Source of the DNA: Yoonia sp.
GTDB taxonomy: Bacteria > Pseudomonadota > Alphaproteobacteria > Rhodobacterales > Rhodobacteraceae
Direction of reading: 5' to 3'
DNA: 64,000 nt
NCBI RefSeq assembly: GCF_014859355.1
Contig: NZ_JACUUJ010000001.1
Location: forward strand, 124,001 to 188,000
Shown: one piece after another, positions 33,333 through 41,792 of the stretch
Numbering within the stretch: position 1 is the first letter of the stretch
Layout of the letters: every line of letters starts with the position of its first letter
Position numbers and translations under genes: made by a program
The notes under the pieces: model-generated
What the model was told of the DNA's origin: nothing
Seen by the model: only the letters and a program-made list of their open reading frames with translations
The model's database searches: none

Positions 33333-34262
33333 TCACTGGCCCGACGTCAACGAAAGAAACACATCCTCCAGATCGGCCTGTTGTGTTTTCACGTCCTTGA
33401 TCGTGATTCCTGCCAAGCGGACCAGTGACAGGATGACATCAGCCGAGGTCCTGCCGCTTTGGTAGGTGAATGTCAGCGTGCCGTCATCCTGTTTTTGCCC
33501 TGTGATGCCTGCGGGCAGTGCGGGCATGTCGGCAGGTGCGTCAGGCGTGATCACCAGTGTCTTGCTGTCGATCCGCCCCAGCAGGTTTTCGGTGCTGTCG
33601 CGGATAATCACCGCGCCATGGTTGATGATGGCGATATCGTCGCACATCTGTTCGGCCTCTTCGAGGTAATGCGTCGTCAGGATGATCGTCATCCCCTGAT
33701 CATTCAGCTTGCGGACGTTTTGCCACAGCATGTTGCGCAATTCGATATCGACGCCCGCTGTGGGCTCGTCCAGCACCAGAATTTGCGGGGCATGCACCAA
33801 CGCCTTACCCAGCAATAGCCTGCGGCGCATTCCTCCAGACAGTGACCGGGCATAGGCGTCGGCCTTGTCGGTCAACCCGATCATTTCCAGAATTTCTGCC
33901 GTCTTGCGTTGCGATTTCGGCACGCCATACAGCCCCGCCTGCACATCAAGCGACCCTTTGGGGGTAAAAAACGGATCGAGGTGTGGTTCTTGCGGCATGA
34001 CCCCGATGGCGGCGCGCGATTGCCGCGGGTTCACATCCTGATCAAAGCCCCAGATTTTCACGGTCCCGGCTGATTTCACCACCAGCCCTGCCAGAATATT
34101 GATTAGCGTGGATTTTCCTGCACCGTTCGGCCCCAGCAGGCCAAAGATGCACCCGCGCGGGATGTTCAGATCAATGCCCTTCAGTGCCTCTTTTGCGGGG
34201 CTGCGGCCAGTGGCGGCATAGGTCTTTTTCAACCCGGAAATTTCTATGGCATTGTCGGTCAT
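33333..34262 (-). CDS. ABC transporter ATP-binding protein (ABC-2 export type, no permease adjacent)
   Basis: A 309-residue ATPase: Walker [10 protein letters not shown], signature [12 protein letters not shown], Walker [13 protein letters not shown] and [11 protein letters not shown], with a C-terminal extension typical of ABC-2 (NodI/CcmA-like) exporters. Its neighbours on both sides are unrelated, so the permease must be elsewhere or the protein has another role. Start at 34262 follows AAGGGGAAAG; the frame extends to 34304. Confidence 0.92.
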   Translation of the reverse strand: MTDNAIEISGLKKTYAATGRSPAKEALKGIDLNIPRGCIFGLLGPNGAGKSTLINILAGLVVKSAGTVKIWGFDQDVNPRQSRAAIGVMPQEPHLDPFFTPKGSLDVQAGLYGVPKSQRKTAEILEMIGLTDKADAYARSLSGGMRRRLLLGKALVHAPQILVLDEPTAGVDIELRNMLWQNVRKLNDQGMTIILTTHYLEEAEQMCDDIAIINHGAVIIRDSTENLLGRIDSKTLVITPDAPADMPALPAGITGQKQDDGTLTFTYQSGRTSADVILSLVRLAGITIKDVKTQQADLEDVFLSLTSGQ

Positions 34263-34348
34263 GCTGGTCTTTCCCCTTGCCCGCAGCTGCGATATGTTTC
34301 CCACATCTAAGGCGGGCCGTGCCCCGCGACAACCAGACAGGATATTTC

Positions 34349-34528
34349 ATGACCACACCCGCCCCCGAGACCCGCATCGTGCATGACTGGCGTGTGGCCT
34401 GTGACGGCGGTGAAGGTGCATTAGGCCATCCGCGCATCTGGCTGCAAATCCCGCAGGACAAGGGCTGGATCGAATGCCCCTATTGCGATGCCAAGCTGAT
34501 CCACAAGGATTTTGAAGGCAAAGTCTGA
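34349..34528 (+). CDS. CHCC zinc-finger protein (NDUFS6-like)
   Basis: A 59-residue protein with the ligands C18, H27, C43 and C46 (C-x8-H-x15-C-x2-C) of the zf-CHCC family. The mitochondrial homologue NDUFS6 is an accessory subunit of complex I, and alphaproteobacteria carry this short form. AGGA precedes the ATG. It lies between an ABC ATPase (divergent) and polA. Confidence 0.9.
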   Translation: MTTPAPETRIVHDWRVACDGGEGALGHPRIWLQIPQDKGWIECPYCDAKLIHKDFEGKV

Positions 34529-34588
34529 TCTGGCAGAACCCTGCTGATCGTGGCAAACCAGACGCAAACCGCGCGCAAGGAGCCACCG

Positions 34589-37405
34589 ATGACAACCCAA
34601 TTTGGCAAAGGCTGCCATCTGCACCTGATTGACGGATCGGCGTTTATCTTTCGCGCCTATCACGCGCTGCCCCCGCTGACGCGCAAATCCGATGGGCTGC
34701 CCATCGGGGCAGTCAGCGGCTTTGTGAACATGTTGCAGCGTTATATTGATGGTAACAACGGTGATGATGCGGCAACCCATGTTGCAGTGATTTTCGACAA
34801 GGGCAGCCATACCTTTCGCAATGATCTGTATGATCAATACAAGGCCAACCGCGAAGCGATGCCAGAGGATCTGCGCCCCCAGATCCCCCTGACCCGTGAT
34901 GCGACACGCGCGTTCAACATCGCCTGCGAGGAAATTGAAGGGTTCGAAGCGGATGACATCATCGCCACGCTGGCCTGTCAGGCGCGCAAGGCGGGGGGGC
35001 GTGTGACGATCGTGTCGTCGGACAAGGATTTGATGCAACTGGTCGGCGACGGTGTGGAAATGCTGGACCCGATGAAGAACAAACGCATCGACCGCGAAGG
35101 CGTGATCGAAAAATTCGGCGTGCCGCCCGAACGCGTTGTCGATGTGCAGGCGCTGGCCGGCGATTCGGTTGATAACGTGCCCGGCGCGCCGGGAATCGGG
35201 ATCAAGACCGCTGCATTGTTGATCAACGAATATGGTGATCTGGATACGCTGCTGGCCCGCGCAGGGGAAATCAAGCAACCCAAGCGCCGCGAAACGCTGA
35301 TTGAAAAGCGTGACCAGATCGTATTGTCGAAAAAGCTGGTGCAGCTGGATTGCACCATGGACCTGCCCTTTGATCTGAACGATCTGGAGGTCAAGGAACC
35401 GGACATCGATACGCTGATGGCCTTCCTGACCAAGATGGAGTTCCGCACCGCCAGTAGACGGATCGCTGAAAAACTTGGCGTTGATGCCCCGGTGATCGAG
35501 GTTGCAGCACCCGCCGCCCAAGAGCTTGCCGCGCCAGAGGCGGTGCCGTTCGACCCTGATGGCTATGAATGCGTGGCGGACGCCGCCGCGTTGCAAGTCT
35601 GGATCGACCGGATATGGGAAAGCGGGGTTGTGGCGGTAGATACTGAAACCACCGGATTGAACGAAATGATTGCCGATCTGGTGGGCATATCGCTTTGTGT
35701 TGAATCCGGTCAGGCCTGTTACATTCCGTTGACGCACAAGGCCGCAACGTCGGACGATCTGTTCGGGTCGGATGATATTGCTGCGGGGCAGATGGATTTT
35801 GATCTTTGCCTGAAAATGCTCAAACCCGTGTTGGAGGATGCAAGCATTCTGAAAATCGGGCAGAACATGAAATACGACGCCAAGATTTTCGCCCGCCTTG
35901 GCATTAACGTTGCCCCTATCGACGATACCATGCTGCTGTCTTACGCGATGCACGCAGGCCTGCACGGGCATGGTATGGATACGCTTTCGGAACGGTATCT
36001 GGGGCACCAGCCGATCCCGATCAAACCGCTGTTGGGCAATGGCAAATCGGCGATCACATTCGACCGTGTGCCCATTGTGGATGCGGTAAAATACGCCGCC
36101 GAAGATGCCGACATCACCCTGCGGCTGTGGCGGATGTTCAAACCGCAACTGCACGTGAACAAGGTCACGACCGTTTATGAAACGCTGGAACGCCCGCTGG
36201 TGCCGGTGCTGGCGCAGATGGAAATGGCGGGCATCAAGGTGGACCGCGATGCGCTGTCGCGCATGTCCAACGCATTCGCCCAGAAAATGGCCGGGCTGGA
36301 AGATGAGATTTATGAACTGGCGGGGCGGAAATTCAACGTGGGTTCGCCCAAGCAGTTGGGTGAAATCCTGTTCGATGAGATGAACCTTGAAATGCCCGAT
36401 GGCAAGAAACCGTCCAAGGGAAAAACCGGGGCCTATTCCACCGGCGCTGACGTGCTAGAGGATCTGGCCACCATCCACGATCTGCCCCGTCGAATTCTGG
36501 ACTGGCGGCAACTGGCCAAGCTGAAATCAACCTACACAGATGCTTTGCAGGACCATATCAACCCCGACACGGGGCGGGTGCATACATCTTATTCTATCGC
36601 CGGGGCGATCACGGGGCGGCTGGCTTCGACCGATCCGAACCTGCAAAACATCCCGATCCGGTCCGAAGATGGCCGCCGCATCCGCGAAGCCTTTGTCGCG
36701 GAACCCGGCAAGGTGATTGTCAGCCTTGACTATTCCCAGATCGAACTGCGCATTCTGGCCCATATCGCCGACATCGACGCGCTGAAACAGGCATTTGCGG
36801 ATGGGCATGACATTCACGCAATGACCGCATCTGAAATGTTTGATGTGCCGCTTGATGAAATGACGCCCGATATCCGGCGGCAGGCCAAGGCGATCAACTT
36901 TGGTGTAATCTACGGCATTTCCGGCTTTGGCCTTGCGCGAAACCTGCGGATTCCGCGCAGCGAGGCGCAGGGGTTCATCGACCGCTATTTCGAACGGTTC
37001 CCTGGCATTCGCAAATATATGGATGACACCGTCGCATTTGCCAAGGAACTTGGCTATGTGCAAACGCTGTTCGGGCGCAAGATCAACACGCCAGAGATCA
37101 ACGCCAAAGGCCCGCAAGCCGGTTTTGCCAAACGCGCTGCGATCAATGCACCCATTCAAGGCACCGCTGCGGATGTCATCCGCCGTGCGATGATCAGGAT
37201 GCCCGATGCAATAGCTGGATTTCCGGCGAAAATGTTGCTACAAGTTCATGATGAACTGTTGTTCGAAGTTAACGAGGATGCGGCCGAAAAATTAATTTTG
37301 GTCGCGAAAGATGTCATGGAGCAGGCAAGCGTTCCGGCGGTCAAACTGGATGTGAAACTGGTTGTCGAAGCGGGGAAAGGCGCAAACTGGTCCAAGGCAC
37401 ATTAA
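34589..37405 (+). CDS. polA: DNA polymerase I
   Basis: A 938-residue polymerase for repair and Okazaki fragment processing, with three domains. The 5'-3' exonuclease (about 1-300) begins LHLIDGSAFIFRAYHALPPL. The 3'-5' exonuclease keeps its acidic residues (VAVDTETTGLN near 347), so proofreading is likely active. The polymerase has motif A VSLDYSQIELR (near 710), motif B RRQAKAINFGVIYGISGFG (near 763) and motif C LLQVHDELLFEV (near 884). AAGGAG lies 6 nt before the ATG at 34589. Confidence 0.98.
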   Translation: MTTQFGKGCHLHLIDGSAFIFRAYHALPPLTRKSDGLPIGAVSGFVNMLQRYIDGNNGDDAATHVAVIFDKGSHTFRNDLYDQYKANREAMPEDLRPQIPLTRDATRAFNIACEEIEGFEADDIIATLACQARKAGGRVTIVSSDKDLMQLVGDGVEMLDPMKNKRIDREGVIEKFGVPPERVVDVQALAGDSVDNVPGAPGIGIKTAALLINEYGDLDTLLARAGEIKQPKRRETLIEKRDQIVLSKKLVQLDCTMDLPFDLNDLEVKEPDIDTLMAFLTKMEFRTASRRIAEKLGVDAPVIEVAAPAAQELAAPEAVPFDPDGYECVADAAALQVWIDRIWESGVVAVDTETTGLNEMIADLVGISLCVESGQACYIPLTHKAATSDDLFGSDDIAAGQMDFDLCLKMLKPVLEDASILKIGQNMKYDAKIFARLGINVAPIDDTMLLSYAMHAGLHGHGMDTLSERYLGHQPIPIKPLLGNGKSAITFDRVPIVDAVKYAAEDADITLRLWRMFKPQLHVNKVTTVYETLERPLVPVLAQMEMAGIKVDRDALSRMSNAFAQKMAGLEDEIYELAGRKFNVGSPKQLGEILFDEMNLEMPDGKKPSKGKTGAYSTGADVLEDLATIHDLPRRILDWRQLAKLKSTYTDALQDHINPDTGRVHTSYSIAGAITGRLASTDPNLQNIPIRSEDGRRIREAFVAEPGKVIVSLDYSQIELRILAHIADIDALKQAFADGHDIHAMTASEMFDVPLDEMTPDIRRQAKAINFGVIYGISGFGLARNLRIPRSEAQGFIDRYFERFPGIRKYMDDTVAFAKELGYVQTLFGRKINTPEINAKGPQAGFAKRAAINAPIQGTAADVIRRAMIRMPDAIAGFPAKMLLQVHDELLFEVNEDAAEKLILVAKDVMEQASVPAVKLDVKLVVEAGKGANWSKAH

Positions 37406-37422
37406 ATGGTAAAGGCTTGTTT

Positions 37423-37782
37423 ATGTTACGGATTTTGGTTATTCTCTCTGCTTTTTATGCGGGGAGCGCGTTCGCACAGAACCAAAGATTTCTCTCAGCC
37501 GATGGCACAGTATTTGACTATGCGCAAAACCGGCATGGGGTGGTTCTGACAGTTGTTGAACAAGGAAGCGACATTTTTGTCGTGAATGCCGATTCGCCCC
37601 CAGACAGGGGCACCCAAGAAGAAATATATCTTGGCAGAGGCTGTGAAGCTTACAGCCGCAAGTTTGGTGACGGCAGTTGGCACGAGACCACAGGCGGTTT
37701 TTGGGTGAAATTTACCAACACCACCATCATTTTCCCAGGTCAGATCATCGACGCAGGGCGTGGCGCGGACTGCGGCCCCTAA
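37423..37782 (+). CDS. Hypothetical secreted protein
   Basis: A 119-residue protein with a signal peptide MLRILVILSAFYAGSAFA and a mature part of about 100 residues with two cysteines (GRGCEAYS and GADCGP). These probably form a disulfide in the periplasm. No family is recognised. It starts 17 nt after polA with AAAGG upstream and may be co-transcribed with it. Confidence 0.7.
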   Translation: MLRILVILSAFYAGSAFAQNQRFLSADGTVFDYAQNRHGVVLTVVEQGSDIFVVNADSPPDRGTQEEIYLGRGCEAYSRKFGDGSWHETTGGFWVKFTNTTIIFPGQIIDAGRGADCGP

Positions 37783-37802
37783 ACGGGCATCCAGCGGCGA
37801 CA

Positions 37803-37832
37803 GCAAAACGGGCGGGACGCAAGCCCGCCCGC
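37803..37832 (-). terminator. Terminator of the small heat-shock gene
   Basis: CGGGCGGG pairs with CCCGCCCG across a 7-nt loop (37809-37831); on the minus strand it is followed by TTTTG. It lies 20 nt after the heat-shock gene stop and faces the convergent secreted-protein gene. Confidence 0.65.
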
Positions 37833-37851
37833 CGTTTGGGGCGTTTCGCGA

Positions 37852-38319
37852 TCAATTGACCGATTTTTGTTCCACAAGGTTCGCATTTGTGCGACCGGCA
37901 GAAGTAATCGCGATCCTGCGTGGCTTTAGCGCCTCTGGCACTTCACGCGTCAGGTCGATATGCAGCATGCCGTTTTCATGGCTGGCACCTGTCACACGCA
38001 CATGATCTGCCAGATGGAAGCGGCGTTCGAATGCGCGCGTTGCAATGCCGCGATGCAGATAGGTGCGGTTGCTGTCATCTTCGCCCCTGCGCGCCGTGAC
38101 ATGAAGCGACCGGTCCTTCACTTCGATTGAAAGGTCGTCATCGGAAAAACCTGCCACGGCAATCGAAATGCGCCAAGCATCATCGGCGGTCTTTTCGATA
38201 TTGTAAGGCGGATAAGTGTTCTGGCCAACATCATTGGCAAGTGCGCGATCCATCAGATCGGCAATCTGGTCGAAACCGACGGTGGCACGATATAGCGGTG
38301 TAAGGTCGAAATTACGCAT
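37852..38319 (-). CDS. Small heat-shock protein, Hsp20/IbpA family
   Basis: A 155-residue ATP-independent holdase chaperone. The alpha-crystallin domain spans about 38-135 (YNIEKTADDAWRISIAVAGF, NRTYLHRGIATRAFERRFHL, NGMLHIDLTREVPEA), and the C-terminal anchor PRRIAI carries the I-x-I-like motif. The upstream region shows both an RpoH-like promoter and a ROSE-like RNA thermometer covering the ribosome site (AAGGATGA), so it should be induced by heat at two levels. Confidence 0.95.
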   Translation of the reverse strand: MRNFDLTPLYRATVGFDQIADLMDRALANDVGQNTYPPYNIEKTADDAWRISIAVAGFSDDDLSIEVKDRSLHVTARRGEDDSNRTYLHRGIATRAFERRFHLADHVRVTGASHENGMLHIDLTREVPEALKPRRIAITSAGRTNANLVEQKSVN

Positions 38320-38410
38320 GTCTGGTCATCCTTCATCAAGCGATAACAGGTGTCATGCCTTCCCATCAGGGACAGGCCGTTTATGCGGAACCCATATGTG
38401 GCGTTCCTTG
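38320..38410 (-). ncRNA. ROSE-like RNA thermometer in the hsp20 leader
   Basis: On the minus strand the 5' leader folds into three successive hairpins: 38387-38407 (GGAAC...GTTCC plus CC/GG), 38357-38377 (GCCT, TCCC, loop TGA, GGGA, AGGC) and 38325-38347. In the last, GUUAUCGCUU pairs with AAGGAUGAC across a GAUG loop, with a single bulged G in the UCGCU segment opposite the Shine-Dalgarno AAGGA. The U(U/C)GCU motif with its bulged G facing the SD is the hallmark of ROSE elements of rhizobial heat-shock genes. Pairing was done by eye. Confidence 0.65.
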
Positions 38411-38416
38411 GAAACA

Positions 38417-38444
38417 GGTAGGTCAGGGTTTCGCGCGTTTCAAG
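38417..38444 (-). promoter_or_regulatory. RpoH (sigma-32)-like promoter of hsp20
   Basis: On the minus strand CTTGAAA (38444-38438) and CCTACC (38422-38417) are separated by 15 nt, close to sigma-32 spacing and to its CTTGAAA -35 consensus. A transcript would begin near 38410, just before the first leader hairpin. Confidence 0.6.
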
Positions 38445-38466
38445 ACCCTTGCGCGGACAGCGGCAG

Positions 38467-39276
38467 CTAGTCTGCGCTGATAAATTTCGCACCCGTGTCG
38501 TTGCGCTGGCCAATGCTGATCATGCGTTGCGGGCCGCCGGGGCGGGCTGGCCCCTGACTGGCAAAATGCGCCAAAAGTGCGGATAAAGGCCCTTCCAGTG
38601 ATGTGCCAAGCGCCACCTTTTGCCCATCGACCATCGCCATCGCGGACACGACAGAGGCGATCCGCGTTTGTCCGTCCCGAAGCGTGAAAACGGGCGATCC
38701 GCTGGACCCGTATTCCACATCGCAGGTCATGACGATGACGCCTGTCTGTCGGCCCAAGACGCTGCACACCTCTTGCAGGCTGGGTGCGTCTTCTCGACCG
38801 CGACCATAAGATACAACGCCCACCTTGTCGCCCGTCAGCGGGCGCGCGGCGATCAGATAGGGCCGGATGCGCGTCGTCCTGATCGGTCGGTCCAGCTCCA
38901 GCACGGCAATATCCATGGCCACCGATGCCGCGTCTGTTGCATCGCCATTGTGCTGGTATTGCGGGTGCGCAACAGCGCGGGATACGGCGCGCGTTGCCTC
39001 TGCGCGGCCATCGCGCAGACCGGCTTGAAATGCGAAACGATCCGGCGCGATCAAGCTGCCATTGGTATCAAATAAACAATGCGCTGCTGTCAGGATCAGC
39101 CGCTCACGGATCAGGGCCGCGGTGCAAAACCCCTTGCCTGCAATATCGAGCCGCCCCACGGCCTCCCAGCCTTGGCTGTCTTGCCGGGTTTGCAGGGTCA
39201 CCAAACCTGTTTCCTGCCCAAAGCTGGCCAGCGCAGATGCGCACCACACCATGACTGAAATGACCAGATAACGCAT
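38467..39276 (-). CDS. Secreted trypsin-like serine protease (S1 family)
   Basis: A 269-residue protease with signal peptide MRYLVISVMVWCASALA. The catalytic triad is intact: His in LTAAHCLF, Asp in MDIAVLELD and Ser in GSSGSPVF. Paired cysteines frame the His region and the VCSVLGRQ...MTCDVEYG region. It acts outside the cytoplasm on unknown proteins. AGGAG precedes the ATG chosen at 39276. It lies downstream of glcF with a 55-nt gap. Confidence 0.9.
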   Translation of the reverse strand: MRYLVISVMVWCASALASFGQETGLVTLQTRQDSQGWEAVGRLDIAGKGFCTAALIRERLILTAAHCLFDTNGSLIAPDRFAFQAGLRDGRAEATRAVSRAVAHPQYQHNGDATDAASVAMDIAVLELDRPIRTTRIRPYLIAARPLTGDKVGVVSYGRGREDAPSLQEVCSVLGRQTGVIVMTCDVEYGSSGSPVFTLRDGQTRIASVVSAMAMVDGQKVALGTSLEGPLSALLAHFASQGPARPGGPQRMISIGQRNDTGAKFISAD

Positions 39277-39331
39277 TCCTGCTCCTATAAGTGGTGGCAT
39301 CATGCCTGATCCCTGCGGCAGGATTATGACG

Positions 39332-40651
39332 TTACCGCAAGATTGGCACCGCTGGCGCACGTTTTCCGGGCGCGGTCAGCGCCGGTGGCTGTGGCCCGCC
39401 CGTGGCCCAATCCAGCAGTTCGACCGTATGGACAATCGGCACTTCGGTGCCGCCGCCGATCTGCATCATGCAGCCGATATTGCCTGCGGCGATGATATCG
39501 GGCGTCAGTGCTTCCAGCGTTTTGACCTTGCGCGTCTTAAGCTGTTTGGAAATCTCGGGCTGCATCAGGTTATAGGTGCCCGCCGAACCACAGCACAGAT
39601 GGCTGTCGGCGGGTTCCAGCACGGTAAAGCCCGCACGTTTCAGCAAATCCTTTGGAAATGTCTTGATCTTCTGGCCGTGTTGCAGCGAACAGGCGGCGTG
39701 ATAGGCGACCTTGGTGCCTTTGTCGGCGCCTTTGGGCAGGTCGAGTTTCATCAGCACTTCGGACACATCCAGCGCAATGGCCGACACCCGCGCGGCATCC
39801 GCCGCCAGCGGGTCGTTGCGAAACATATGCCCGTAATCCTTGACCGTGGTGCCGCAACCGGATGTGTTGATCACAATCGCATCCAGCCCGCCTGCGTCCA
39901 TTTCCCTGACCCACGCACGGATGTTCCTTGCCGCTGTCGCGTGGCTTTCCTTTTCCTTGCCCATGTGATGGGTCAGCGCACCACAGCATCCGGCACCTTC
40001 GGCCACCACCACCTCTGCGCCCAGACGGGTCAAAAGGCGGATCGTCGCATCGTTGATATCGGTGTTCAGCGCGCGTTGCGCACAACCGGTCATCAACGCG
40101 ACGCGCATTTTCTTTCCCACTGCCGGAAAGGTCTGCGGGTCATCATTTCGGCTGACCGGCGGGATCGTTTTAGGGGCCATCTCCAGCATCGCGCGCAGGC
40201 GGGCATCCGGCATCAGGCGGGCAAAGGGCCGCCCGATCTTGGCGCCCAGCAGCGCCAGCCGGAACCGCGTGGGGTAAGGCAGGATCTGCGCCAGTACCCA
40301 GCGCAGGGCGCGGTCTGTTAAGGGCCGGTCATAATTCTTTTCGATATAGGCGCGGGCATGATCCACCAGATGCATGTAATGCACGCCAGACGGGCAGGTG
40401 GTCATGCAGGCAAGACACGACAGGCAGCGATCAATATGCTTGACCGTCGTTTCATCCGGTGTGCGGTTATTTTCCAGCATGTCCTTGATCAGGTAAATGC
40501 GCCCGCGCGGACTATCCAGTTCATCACCCAAGACCTGATATGTGGGGCAGGTCGCCGTGCAAAACCCGCAATGCACACAGGCGCGCAGGATTTCATTGGC
40601 CCGCGCGGTGCCGGGGTCTTTCAACTGTTCAGGTGTAAATGTCGTCTGCAT
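39332..40651 (-). CDS. glcF: Glycolate oxidase iron-sulfur subunit GlcF
   Basis: A 439-residue electron-transfer subunit. Two [4Fe-4S] motifs (CVHCGFCTATCP and CLSCLACMTTCP) are followed by two CCG-type repeats (GCCGALTHHMG and CCGSAGTYNL). It accepts electrons from the GlcDE flavoproteins as glycolate is oxidised to glyoxylate at the membrane. Its start overlaps the glcE stop. Confidence 0.96.
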   Translation of the reverse strand: MQTTFTPEQLKDPGTARANEILRACVHCGFCTATCPTYQVLGDELDSPRGRIYLIKDMLENNRTPDETTVKHIDRCLSCLACMTTCPSGVHYMHLVDHARAYIEKNYDRPLTDRALRWVLAQILPYPTRFRLALLGAKIGRPFARLMPDARLRAMLEMAPKTIPPVSRNDDPQTFPAVGKKMRVALMTGCAQRALNTDINDATIRLLTRLGAEVVVAEGAGCCGALTHHMGKEKESHATAARNIRAWVREMDAGGLDAIVINTSGCGTTVKDYGHMFRNDPLAADAARVSAIALDVSEVLMKLDLPKGADKGTKVAYHAACSLQHGQKIKTFPKDLLKRAGFTVLEPADSHLCCGSAGTYNLMQPEISKQLKTRKVKTLEALTPDIIAAGNIGCMMQIGGGTEVPIVHTVELLDWATGGPQPPALTAPGKRAPAVPILR

Positions 40652-41733
40652 CAGGTCATCATCCCGGGGTTAAGAATGCCACGTGGGTCGAATTTGGCGC
40701 GCAGGCCCGCTGAAATCGCAGCGAGCGGTGCCGCTTGGGGCTGGAACGTCGGCGCATCGACATCGCCACGGATCAGCGTCGCGTGGCCGTTAAATTCACC
40801 CAGCCGCGCGCGCAGATCGCCGCCGTCGCTTAGCGCCCAGATCAACCCGCCGCCCCAGTCATATTGCACCGCGCGGGCATCCATCTTTGCGACCAACGCC
40901 GCAGCATCGGACGGTTTCACAGAAATTCGCCAGACTTCGCCGGGCTTGTCGGCAAAGGCCGTCACATCGCGGATTGTGGCCCAGTCGGTGTCTACTTCGG
41001 CTGCCGTGCCGAACCGCGCCAGCACCCGGCCCAAAGCCTCTGCGCGGTAGGTCACCGAACTTTCAAATCCTTCCAGTCGGAACCGCGTCTTGCCTGTTGC
41101 AGGGTCATGTGCCACGCCTGTCACCTCGTAAGGCGATGATAGCGCCGCTGACATCGCCGCAATCGCTGTGGCATCATCAAGGCCATCCAGCGTCAGGGTC
41201 ATCTGTGCTGCAACATCGGGCAATACCTTCAGCGCCACCTCGGTCAGAACCCCCAACGTGCCATAGGCGCCGGTCATCAAGCGCACCAGATCATAGCCGG
41301 TGACATTCTTCATCACGCGACCGCCGTTTTTCACGATATGGCCCGCCCCATCGACAAACCGTACACCCAGCATGAAATCACGCGCGGCCCCCACGGAAAT
41401 CCGCCGCGGGCCGGATACATTGGCGGCCACAACGCCGCCAATCGTCGGCACGCCCTGCGTGCCCAGCAGGGCACGATGATCCATCGGTTCAAACGCCAGA
41501 CGCTGGTTTTCAGCGGCCAGCGCTGTTTCAATCTCGGCCAAGGGCGTGCCCGCCTGCGCCACAATCGTCAACGCGCCCGGTTCATACAGCGTGATGCCCG
41601 ACAGGCCCGTTGTGCGCAACACCGCGCCCGTGCTGCGCCCGATGGGCCGCGTGCCACCACCGACAATCCGCAATGGGCCGTCGGCCTCTTTGATCAACTG
41701 CGCAAGCGCGTCTTCTGTTTCTGGCGTCATCAT
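40651..41733 (-). CDS. glcE: Glycolate oxidase FAD-binding subunit GlcE
   Basis: A 360-residue PCMH-type FAD-binding subunit with IVGGGTRPIGRS and GTLGVLTEVALKVLP. It is smaller than GlcD and lacks its full oxidase cap, as usual for GlcE. Part of its ribosome site (GAAGAAGCG before ATG) is supplied by a dispersed repeat element in the glcD-glcE gap. Confidence 0.95.
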   Translation of the reverse strand: MMTPETEDALAQLIKEADGPLRIVGGGTRPIGRSTGAVLRTTGLSGITLYEPGALTIVAQAGTPLAEIETALAAENQRLAFEPMDHRALLGTQGVPTIGGVVAANVSGPRRISVGAARDFMLGVRFVDGAGHIVKNGGRVMKNVTGYDLVRLMTGAYGTLGVLTEVALKVLPDVAAQMTLTLDGLDDATAIAAMSAALSSPYEVTGVAHDPATGKTRFRLEGFESSVTYRAEALGRVLARFGTAAEVDTDWATIRDVTAFADKPGEVWRISVKPSDAAALVAKMDARAVQYDWGGGLIWALSDGGDLRARLGEFNGHATLIRGDVDAPTFQPQAAPLAAISAGLRAKFDPRGILNPGMMT

Positions 41734-41735
41734 CG

Positions 41736-41792
41736 CTTCTTCCGCGTAAAAATATCCTGGGGGGAGGGCGCAGCCCGGAGGGCAAAGCCCCC
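41736..41792 (-). repeat. Dispersed CCGGAG/AAGAAG element, copy A (glcD-glcE gap)
   Basis: The 59-nt gap is filled by a GC-rich inverted stretch (GGAGGGCGCAGCCC, GGGCAAAGCCCCC) followed on the minus strand by AGGATATTTTTACGCGGAAG and AAGCG. Its end matches the elements at 46141-46170 and 48965-49022. It supplies the Shine-Dalgarno region of glcE. Confidence 0.55.
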
